Origin: JADDRA01 sp051005375 | Lineage (GTDB): Bacteria > Actinomycetota > Acidimicrobiia > Acidimicrobiales > CADCSY01 | Direction: 5' to 3' | NCBI GenBank assembly: GCA_051005375.1 | Contig: JBPCJK010000064.1 | Coordinates: forward strand, 1 to 38,219 | Length of the DNA stretch: 38,219 nucleotides | Part shown: piece by piece, positions 16,438 to 22,034 of the stretch | Layout: each line of letters begins with the position of its first letter | Numbering within the stretch: position 1 is the stretch's first letter | Notes under the pieces: model-generated | Told to the model about the DNA's origin: nothing | The model's input: the letters and a program-made list of their open reading frames with translations, nothing else | Databases searched by the model: none | Program-made: the position numbers and the translations under genes

Positions 16438-16998
16438 ATGGAGCCACTTCAGCTTGCCGGTCGGCTCCTCGTCGCCCTGCCCGTGCTCACCGACGCCAAC
16501 TTCTCCCACAGCGTCGTCCTGGTGCTGGCCCACGAGCCCGACGACGGCGCTGTCGGGGTGGTCCTCAACCGCCCCAGTGACACCGTCCTCGGCGACGCCC
16601 TCCCGCAGTGGGAGGCCCACGCCGCCCACCCCCGGGTGATCTTCGTGGGCGGTCCGGTGGGGCTGACCGCTGCCATCGGGGTGGCCCGGGGCGCCAGCGA
16701 CCGGTCAAGCGAGGGGTGGGCACCGGTGGTCGGGCGCCTGGGAACGGTCGACCTGGGCGCCGCCCCCGAGGAGGTGGCCACCGAGATCGAAGCCGTCCGG
16801 GTCTTCTCGGGCTACGCCGGCTGGGGGCCAGGGCAGGTCGAAGCCGAGATCGACGAGGGGGCGTGGCTGGTCATCGACGGCGCCCCCGACGATGTCCTCA
16901 GCGCCGATCCTGCCCGGCTCTGGCGCCTGGTGCTGCGCCGCCAGGGCGGTCGCACGGCGTGGCTGGCCAACCTGCCCCCCGACCCTCGAGTGAACTGA
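16438..16998 (+). CDS. YqgE/AlgH family protein (UPF0301)
   Basis: 186 residues from ATG 16438, six bases after the glycosylase stop. Family signature: LAGRLLVALPVLTDANFSHSVVLVLAHEPDDGAVGVVLNRP at the N-terminus, FVGGPV in the middle and FSGYAGWGPGQVEAEI near residue 122. The family's biochemical role is unresolved; AlgH was first linked to alginate regulation. Complete length. Confidence 0.93.
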   Translation: MEPLQLAGRLLVALPVLTDANFSHSVVLVLAHEPDDGAVGVVLNRPSDTVLGDALPQWEAHAAHPRVIFVGGPVGLTAAIGVARGASDRSSEGWAPVVGRLGTVDLGAAPEEVATEIEAVRVFSGYAGWGPGQVEAEIDEGAWLVIDGAPDDVLSADPARLWRLVLRRQGGRTAWLANLPPDPRVN

Positions 16999-17003
16999 CT
17001 CTC

Positions 17004-18098
17004 ATGAACCTTCCCGTGCTGCCCCCGGTCTCCCCCATGCTGGCCAAGCTGGTGCGCGAGCTCCCCGTCGCCGAAGGCATGGCCTACGAACCCAAGTGGG
17101 ACGGCTTCCGGGCCATCGTCTTCCGCGACGGCGACGAGGTGGAGCTCGGCAGCCGAAACGAGCGGCCGCTGACCCGGTACTTCCCCGAGCTGACCGATCT
17201 CCTGCGCCGGGCCTTGCCCGAACGCTGCGTGGTCGATGGCGAGATCGTCATCGCCGGGGACCAGGGCCTCGACTTCGACGCCCTGTTGCAACGCATCCAC
17301 CCGGCGGCCTCGCGCATCGCCCTGCTGGCCGGGCAGACCCCGGCGTCGCTGGTGGCCTTCGACCTGTTGGCAATGGGCGACGACGACCTCCGGAGCCGTC
17401 CGTTCTCCCATCGGCGGGCCCTGCTCCAAGAAGCGCTGGCCGAGCTCCGGCCCTCGGTGCACCTGACGCCGCTCACCACCGACATCGAGACGGCCGGGGA
17501 CTGGTTCGCCCGCTTCGAGGGCGCCGGCCTCGACGGGGTGGTGGCCAAGCCTGCCGACCTGGTCTACGCCGAGGGCAAGCGAGTCATGCTCAAGGTCAAG
17601 CACCAGCGCACGGCCGACTGCGTCGTGGCCGGGTTCCGCTGGCACAAAGACGGCGAGGGAGTGGGCTCGCTGCTGCTGGGGCTCTACGACGAGTCGGCCA
17701 CCCTCCACCATGTGGGTGTGGCCACGTCGTTCTCCGTGGTCCAGCGGCTCGCGTTGGTGGAGGAGGTGGCCCCGCTGCGCCCTGACGCCCTGGAGGGTCA
17801 CCCCTGGCGAGGATGGGCCGAGGCGGGAGCGGCCGAGGCGGGGGCGGCCGGGGCGGCCGGAGGCCAGCGGATGCCAGGAGGAGCGTCCCGCTGGAACGCC
17901 GGGCGGAGCACGGCGTGGGAGCCGCTGCGGCCCGAGCGGGTGGCCGAGGTGTCCTACGACAACCTCCAGGGCGACCGCTTCCGCCACGCCACCCACCTGG
18001 TCCGCTGGCGAGACGACCGCGACGCGACCTCGTGCACCTACGCCCAACTCGAACGCCCCGTCCCCGAGGAGCTGGCCCACGCCTTGGGCGGAGCGTGA
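17004..18098 (+). CDS. ATP-dependent DNA ligase (LigC/LigD ligase-domain type)
   Basis: 364 residues from ATG 17004. Adenylation motif KWDGFR with the nucleophile lysine at 31, SRNERPLTRYFPEL, VDGEIVI, FDLLAMG, GVVAKPADLVYAEGKR and LKVKH are the nucleotidyltransferase motifs. An OB-fold follows (CVVAGFRWHKDGEGVGSLLLGLY). It seals nicks, probably in non-homologous end joining or base repair. An Ala/Gly-rich stretch with AEAGAA repeats (coded by 17817–17868) interrupts the OB region. It converges on a LigD-type polymerase gene, so the LigD domains exist here as separate proteins. Ku is not in the window. Confidence 0.93.
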   Translation: MNLPVLPPVSPMLAKLVRELPVAEGMAYEPKWDGFRAIVFRDGDEVELGSRNERPLTRYFPELTDLLRRALPERCVVDGEIVIAGDQGLDFDALLQRIHPAASRIALLAGQTPASLVAFDLLAMGDDDLRSRPFSHRRALLQEALAELRPSVHLTPLTTDIETAGDWFARFEGAGLDGVVAKPADLVYAEGKRVMLKVKHQRTADCVVAGFRWHKDGEGVGSLLLGLYDESATLHHVGVATSFSVVQRLALVEEVAPLRPDALEGHPWRGWAEAGAAEAGAAGAAGGQRMPGGASRWNAGRSTAWEPLRPERVAEVSYDNLQGDRFRHATHLVRWRDDRDATSCTYAQLERPVPEELAHALGGA

Positions 18099-18128
18099 CA
18101 CCGGCAATGGCCCATCGCCTCTAAATCT

Positions 18129-18182
18129 CCGTTCTGGCAGCACCAGTGGCTGCCTTTCCGACCGTTCCTGCTGCCAGAACGG
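18129..18182. terminator. Long inverted repeat between convergent ligase and polymerase genes
   Basis: Perfect 14-bp arms, CCGTTCTGGCAGCA (18129–18142) and TGCTGCCAGAACGG (18169–18182), with a 26-base loop. A shorter alternative stem, GGCAGC (18136–18141) with GCTGCC (18149–18154), uses half of the left arm, so the two folds exclude each other. Between convergent stop codons it is best explained as a bidirectional terminator. No long T-run is present. Confidence 0.55.
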
Positions 18183-18208
18183 TTGGGAGACGCCCTTCGA
18201 CGCACCGC

Positions 18209-19219
18209 CTATCGGTGACGAGCCCGGCTGGGTTGCACCCGACGGGGCTCCCCGACCTGCTTGGCGAAGTTCGGGGGCCAGGGGGCGTCACCCATCCCGT
18301 CGGCCTCGTCGCGCGCCGCCAGGTCGAGCAATGCCTCCAGCGAGTAGGCCACCTCGTCGATGCCCGCACCGAGGTCGCCCCGCTCGGCGTACCGAGCCGG
18401 GACCGTGGCCAGGGTCAACTGGGCCGGGTCGACGGTCGCCACCTCGTCCCAGGTCAGCGGGCACGACACCCGCCCTTCGGGGTTGGCCCTCACCGAGTAC
18501 GCCGACGCCACCGTGCGGTCTCGGGCGTTCTGGTTGTAGTCGATGAACACCCGGTCGCCCCGCTCCTCCTTCCACCACTTGGAGGTGGCCAGGTCGGGGA
18601 GGCGGCGTTCGATCTCCCGGGCCAGGGCCAGGGCGGCACGGCGCACCGCCAGGAAGTCCCACCGGGGCTCGATGCGCACGTTGACGTGGATCCCCCGGCT
18701 CCCCGAGGTCTTGGGCCAGCCCACCAGGCCCCCCTGCTCGGCCAACACCTGGCGCGCCTCCAGGGCCACCCTGCGCACGGCGTCGAAGGGGACGCCGGGC
18801 TGGGGGTCGAGGTCGATGCGCAGCTCGTCGGGATGGTCGACGTCGCTCCTGCGCACGGCCCAGGGGTTGAGGTCGAGGCAGCCGGCGTTGGCGGCCCATG
18901 CCAGGTGGGCCACGTCGGTGGGGCAGAGCTCCTCGGCACTGCGCCCGCTCGGGAAGGTCACCGTGACCGTCTCCAGCCAGTCGGGTCGTGACGCCGGCAC
19001 CCGCTTCTGGTAGAAGAACTCGCCCTCAGCCCCGTTGGGGTAACGCTTGAGGACGGTGGGCCGCTCCCGCACTCCCCGCAGCGCCCCCTGCCCCACCGCC
19101 AGGTAGTAGTTGACCAGGTCGAGCTTGGTCTCCCCCCGGGCCGAGAAGAAGACCTTGGAGGGGTTGGTCACCGTCATGACCCGCCCGTCGACCTCGACCT
19201 CGACGGTCTCCTTGGCCAT
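18209..19219 (-). CDS. LigD-type DNA polymerase/primase (non-homologous end joining)
   Basis: 336 residues, the stand-alone polymerase domain of LigD (archaeo-eukaryotic primase fold). Seen: VTNPSKVFF near the start, YYLAVGQGALRGVRERPTVLKRYPNG, FFYQKRVP, LCPTDVAHLAWAANAGCLDLNPW, the metal-binding RIDLDPQPG (D136, D138), TSGSRGIHVNVRI and VFIDYNQNARDRTVASAYSVR with a third acidic residue. It fills gaps at DNA ends, preferring ribonucleotides. ATG 19219. Complete for the single-domain form. Faces the ligase gene, its likely partner. Confidence 0.94.
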   Translation of the reverse strand: MAKETVEVEVDGRVMTVTNPSKVFFSARGETKLDLVNYYLAVGQGALRGVRERPTVLKRYPNGAEGEFFYQKRVPASRPDWLETVTVTFPSGRSAEELCPTDVAHLAWAANAGCLDLNPWAVRRSDVDHPDELRIDLDPQPGVPFDAVRRVALEARQVLAEQGGLVGWPKTSGSRGIHVNVRIEPRWDFLAVRRAALALAREIERRLPDLATSKWWKEERGDRVFIDYNQNARDRTVASAYSVRANPEGRVSCPLTWDEVATVDPAQLTLATVPARYAERGDLGAGIDEVAYSLEALLDLAARDEADGMGDAPWPPNFAKQVGEPRRVQPSRARHR

Positions 19220-19222
19220 GGT

Positions 19223-20242
19223 TCAGCAAACCGCGGGTTGTAGGGCAGCACCGTTCGAGGCCGTGCCCTCAAAGGCCGCCACCTTCACCCCACGACGGGC
19301 CAGCTCTCGGAGGAAGGACGGTGGATCGGCCAGTTCGGCCAGGCCGGCGGCGCCCGGTCGCGCCAAGGCACCCGTGCCGGCGGCGACCGCCGCCACTGCG
19401 GCGACGGCCCCGGCGGCGACAGCCGGGCGGTCGACGGCACCGAGCACGGTGGCGTCGTAGACCCCGTCGCGATACCCTCGGACCTCCACCCGCACGGCGC
19501 CCAGGCGGTCGTCGTGACCAGCCCTGCCCAAGCCGGGCAACTTGGCGCTGAGGCGGTAACCGGGGCTGGCGCTCACCCGGGCGGTGACCCTGCCGACTCC
19601 GGCGAAGGCCGGTACCAGCACCAGGGCGTCGGGCGCCCGCGCCCGGTAGCAGTCCTTGGCGCCAACGGGCTCGGGGAACCAGCACAGCTCCCGACCCGAC
19701 CCTGCCCGGCGGCGAACCCACACCCCGTCACGCCAGTCGAGCGACCGGCCCCGCATCGCTTCCAGATAGGCCCGGCCCCGGGAGTAGCTGGCTGTTCCCG
19801 TCTTGGCCACGTGGATCTCGTCGACCTGGTCGAACCCGGAGGCGGCGTGGCGGGCCATCAAGCAGCTGAGCCCAGGGGCGAAGCCGGCTCCGACCACGAC
19901 CGAGCACTGCCGCTCCCGGGCTTGCCCGTCGAGGGCGAGCAGACCTCGCACGTCGGCCACGTCGTCGGAGACCGACACCACCGAGACGCACTCCGTCAGG
20001 ATGCGCTCGGCCATGGCCGGGTGGTGGCCGGCCGCCGCCGCCAGCACGGCCACGTCTGCGCCCTGCCACCAGCGCTCGGCGCCGACGGCCCGAACCCGGC
20101 CCCGCTCGGCCACCGCGATGGCCACCCGGCTGGCTCGGTCGTCGTCGTCGGCGAGGGCGACGGTGGCCACCTGGGACGACGAGGCCAACTGGCGGACCAC
20201 GTTGGCGCCAACAGCTCCGGCTCCCAACACCGCAACGTCCAC
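19223..20242 (-). CDS. Saccharopine dehydrogenase-like NAD(P)-binding oxidoreductase
   Basis: 339 residues from GTG 20242. Rossmann motif VAVLGAGAVGANVV at the N-terminus, then ADDDDRAS, a catalytic-type middle with CSVVVGAGFAPGLSCLMARHAA and a C-terminal domain with alanine-rich helix (AVAAGAVAAVAAVAAGTGALA). Fold matches saccharopine/lysine-6-dehydrogenase-type reductases. Substrate unknown. It ends three bases before the LigD-type polymerase start, so both are probably in one minus-strand unit together with the small membrane protein upstream. Confidence 0.8.
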   Translation of the reverse strand: MDVAVLGAGAVGANVVRQLASSSQVATVALADDDDRASRVAIAVAERGRVRAVGAERWWQGADVAVLAAAAGHHPAMAERILTECVSVVSVSDDVADVRGLLALDGQARERQCSVVVGAGFAPGLSCLMARHAASGFDQVDEIHVAKTGTASYSRGRAYLEAMRGRSLDWRDGVWVRRRAGSGRELCWFPEPVGAKDCYRARAPDALVLVPAFAGVGRVTARVSASPGYRLSAKLPGLGRAGHDDRLGAVRVEVRGYRDGVYDATVLGAVDRPAVAAGAVAAVAAVAAGTGALARPGAAGLAELADPPSFLRELARRGVKVAAFEGTASNGAALQPAVC

Positions 20243-20253
20243 CGTCGTGGGAC

Positions 20254-20391
20254 TTAGCGGAAGTCGGGGCCGGTCAGCTCCCGCCAGCCGCCCTTCTGGG
20301 GAGGGACCCCGCCGGTGCCCCGCAGGCGCAGGACGGCGGCCACCACGCCGGAGACACCGAGGGCGAGAAGGGCGCGTCGGAACATGCTCAT
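20254..20391 (-). CDS. 45-residue single-pass membrane protein
   Basis: Starts at ATG 20391 (another ATG two codons later). MSMFRRALLALGVSGVVAAVLRLRG forms one positively flanked membrane helix. The short tail ends GGWRELTGPDFR, a pattern I associate with small actinobacterial membrane proteins of unknown role. Stops 12 bases before the oxidoreductase start, so likely cotranscribed. No function can be given. Confidence 0.55.
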   Translation of the reverse strand: MSMFRRALLALGVSGVVAAVLRLRGTGGVPPQKGGWRELTGPDFR

Positions 20392-20393
20392 AG

Positions 20394-20420
20394 GTGGGGC
20401 GGGCAAGAATCGAACTTGCG
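20394..20420. repeat. tRNA T-arm-like direct repeat, left copy
   Basis: 27 bases that match 37986–38012 at 25 positions, same orientation. Minus strand reads GCAAG-TTCGATT-CTTGC, a perfect T-arm, followed by an acceptor-like CCGCCCCACC. No D-arm, anticodon arm or matching acceptor 5' strand is found to the right. It looks like the 3' end of a tRNA left by recombination. 222 bases around it (20392–20613) contain no gene but also a 7-bp hairpin (20445–20468). Confidence 0.5.
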
Positions 20421-20559
20421 CCTGAGCGACCAAGGCCCCCATGACCTGTGGCGTTCCTAGTCCACAGGCGACCTTTCGCAAGCTACCAGGCGGTCCCGTG
20501 TTGGCGCCGGATGGGCGGCCGCGGTCCATCGGTCCGAAGGACCTACCTGTGCACAAGCT

Positions 20560-20591
20560 GTGGATCAGTCTTCCGCGGAAGACTCATCCAC
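20560..20591. terminator. 32-bp near-perfect palindrome downstream of mazF
   Basis: GTGGAT-c-AGTCTTCCG / CGGAAGACT-c-ATCCAC, self-complementary apart from one C·C mismatch in each arm and with no loop. It starts 23 bases past the mazF-like stop on the minus strand. Could be a terminator or a protein-binding site; no T-run is present. Confidence 0.45.
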
Positions 20592-20613
20592 AAGCAGCGG
20601 TGAAGGTGGGCGG

Positions 20614-20940
20614 TCAGTTCGTGCAGTCGACGGCGACCTCGAGGGCTGCGCACACCTCGCTCATCCGGTCCCGACTGAGGGAGCCAAGTCGGTCGACGAG
20701 GACGGCGATCGACACGCTCTCGACGGAATCAAGGTTTATGGCAGTGCGTCGAGGCACGGGATCGTCGGCCGGCTCCAGGACGACCTCGCTCGGAAGGCCC
20801 CGAAGGGTGGTCGTGCACGGCGCGATGAGCGTACGGCGGAGCCGGGGGATGGCCGAGTCCCGCGACAGGACCAGCACCGGTCGCCGTCCGATGTCGGGCA
20901 GCTCGCACCACCACAGCTCGCCGCGGTGGGGAGTCGTCAT
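20614..20940 (-). CDS. MazF/PemK-like endoribonuclease toxin
   Basis: 108 residues from ATG 20940, which shares one base with the upstream antitoxin stop (TGATG). Family marks: HRGELWWCELPDIGRRPVLVLSRD at the N-terminus (arginine-proline 'RRPVLVLSR' core), LIAPCTTTLRGLPSEVVL, TAINLDSVESVSIAVLVDRLGSLS and a C-terminal helix. MazF toxins cut mRNA at short sites and are neutralised by their cognate antitoxin. The order antitoxin–toxin with coupling is typical. A function as toxin is inferred from family. Confidence 0.9.
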   Translation of the reverse strand: MTTPHRGELWWCELPDIGRRPVLVLSRDSAIPRLRRTLIAPCTTTLRGLPSEVVLEPADDPVPRRTAINLDSVESVSIAVLVDRLGSLSRDRMSEVCAALEVAVDCTN

Positions 20941-21176
20941 CACGTTGCCGCCGCCGCGGAGCGGAACGACGCCAGGTCGCCCCAATCATCGGCCTCGTCA
21001 ATGGGGTGGTCGTCGTAGGCCGTGTAGGCGGCGTCGACCTCGGCCCTGCGGTGGCGGGACAACAGCGCCCGAAGGGCGTCGTCGAGCAGCGAGGCATCGG
21101 TGGTGCCGGTATGGATGCCACGAGCCTGCGCCAGCAAGGACTCGTCAACCGTCGTGCTGACCCGAACCCGTGCCAT
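20940..21176 (-). CDS. MazE-type ribbon-helix-helix antitoxin
   Basis: 78 residues from ATG 21176. MARVRVSTTVDESLLAQARGI forms the DNA-binding ribbon and first helix, DASLLDDALRALLSRHR the second. The acidic tail (YTAYDDHPIDEADDWGDLASFRS) would wrap the toxin. Overlaps mazF by one base. An in-frame upstream ATG at 21203 would add nine residues (MACTWQSCA). Both ATGs lie inside copies of the palindrome GCCATGGC, suggesting autoregulation at the start site. Confidence 0.85.
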   Translation of the reverse strand: MARVRVSTTVDESLLAQARGIHTGTTDASLLDDALRALLSRHRRAEVDAAYTAYDDHPIDEADDWGDLASFRSAAAAT

Positions 21177-21206
21177 GGCACAACTCTGCCACGTACATGC
21201 CATGGC
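21171..21206. promoter_or_regulatory. Two GCCATGGC palindromes at the mazE start, candidate operator
   Basis: TGCCATGGCA at 21171–21180 covers the mazE-like ATG, and TGCCATGGC recurs at 21198–21206, centres 27 bases apart. RHH antitoxins bind paired palindromes near their own promoters, so this is a plausible autoregulatory site. The region to 21318 also serves the divergent toxin gene. Confidence 0.35.
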
Positions 21207-21318
21207 GGCAAGCCCGGGGAACCTGCCCTCAAACGCCGCTGGGGACACGCCCGGGTGCCGGTAACCGGCGACGTTCACGCAGGCGCCCGCAAGCGTTTCG
21301 CGATACGATACTTCGCAC

Positions 21319-21570
21319 GTGGAGATCTACGCCTCGGCCCGAAAGCACGGCATCGGCGACGTCGACATCGATCACGCCATCGAACATGCCCTGGTCTCGG
21401 GTGACCAAGACGACGGGAAGGTCCTCCATCTTGGACCCGACCGCGCTGGGAACCTCCTCGAGATCGTGTCGGTGCTCCGAGACGACGGGACCGAGATCGT
21501 GATCCACGCGATGCGGATGCGCCGCGTCTACCAGTCGTTCCTCGCGGAGCAAGGAGATGCAGATGGCTGA
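21319..21570 (+). CDS. Small toxin-like protein of a toxin/RHH-antitoxin pair
   Basis: 83 residues from GTG 21319. VEIYASARKHGIGDVDIDHAIEHALVSGDQ, then LGPDRAGNLLEIVSVLRDDGTEIVIHAMRMRRVYQSFL. This length, the KHGI…DIxHAIEHAL pattern and the 'IHAMRMR' end recall small BrnT-like toxins, but the exact family is not certain. A TACGAT −10 box at 21304–21309 lies nine bases before the start, so the transcript may be leaderless. The stop overlaps the RHH gene by eight bases, giving toxin-first order as in BrnTA. Confidence 0.65.
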   Translation: MEIYASARKHGIGDVDIDHAIEHALVSGDQDDGKVLHLGPDRAGNLLEIVSVLRDDGTEIVIHAMRMRRVYQSFLAEQGDADG

Positions 21571-21841
21571 CAAGAGGTCTTACGGACGATCCCGGTCCGG
21601 CGTCGAACTTACCGACGAAGTGCTGGAGCAGATGGCCCAGGAGGCCGAAGCTGGCTTGGACGTTTCCAGACTGCGCCGCCGGCCGGGTCGGCCCACCATG
21701 GGCTCGGGCCCGGCCCAGGCTCTTCCGGTACGCCTCGACCCCGAATTGCGCCAGGCCCTAGATGATCGTGCCGTAAAGGAGCACACCACCGCCTCCGACG
21801 TCGTTCGCCAGGCCCTCCGTCGCTACCTCAGAGCGGGCTGA
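21563..21841 (+). CDS. CopG/RHH-domain antitoxin
   Basis: 92 residues. ATG 21563 lies six bases after AAGGAG (21551–21556); ATG 21557 is too close to it. N-terminal half has a SGVELTDEVLEQMAQEAEAGLDVSRLRRRPGRP segment that probably contacts the toxin. The C-terminal half, ALPVRLDPELRQALDDRAVKEHTTASDVVRQALRRYL, is a ribbon-helix-helix DNA-binding domain. Toxin-binding arm first and DNA-binding domain last agrees with a BrnA-like antitoxin. The rightmost gene of the divergent toxin–antitoxin block. Confidence 0.8.
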   Translation: MADKRSYGRSRSGVELTDEVLEQMAQEAEAGLDVSRLRRRPGRPTMGSGPAQALPVRLDPELRQALDDRAVKEHTTASDVVRQALRRYLRAG

Positions 21842-21911
21842 CAGGCAAGGCATCGCGGTAACTCGACGGCAAGCCGCGGCGCCTGCCGACATGGCCGGTA
21901 GATGCGCTCTC

Positions 21912-22034
21912 ATGGTGATCCTTGGCGAGTTCCTGTACCGCCGCGACGACTTGGTGTCGCAGTTCCTCGCCCAGATAGAGGGTGGTGTCTACGACGAAGA
22001 ACACATCAACGAGCGGGACGAGTCGACGTCGTAG
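21912..22034 (+). pseudogene. DUF6414-like N-terminal fragment
   Basis: 40 codons from ATG 21912: ILGEFLYRRDDLVSQFLAQIEGGVYDEE closely resembles the first 30 residues of DUF6414-type proteins (FLYLD…V…LAQLEGG…EE). The frame then stops at 22034, where the restriction/methylase chimera begins to match its own family on the other strand. The rest of the gene is absent. Probably the stump left when the restriction locus inserted or rearranged. Assignment rests on a short motif. Confidence 0.4.

Noticed and set aside
17814..17890. CRISPR-like or tandem DNA repeat
   Set aside because: The units are short, irregular and in frame within a ligase gene; no spacer pattern is present anywhere in the window.
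20394..20490. Complete tRNA or tmRNA on the minus strand
   Set aside because: Only a T-arm and acceptor 3' strand fit. No matching acceptor 5' strand, D-arm or tag-peptide frame was found.
21319..21841. Naming the pair brnT/brnA
   Set aside because: Gene order fits, but the toxin lacks the usual BrnT opening motif, so only a general toxin/antitoxin call is supported.
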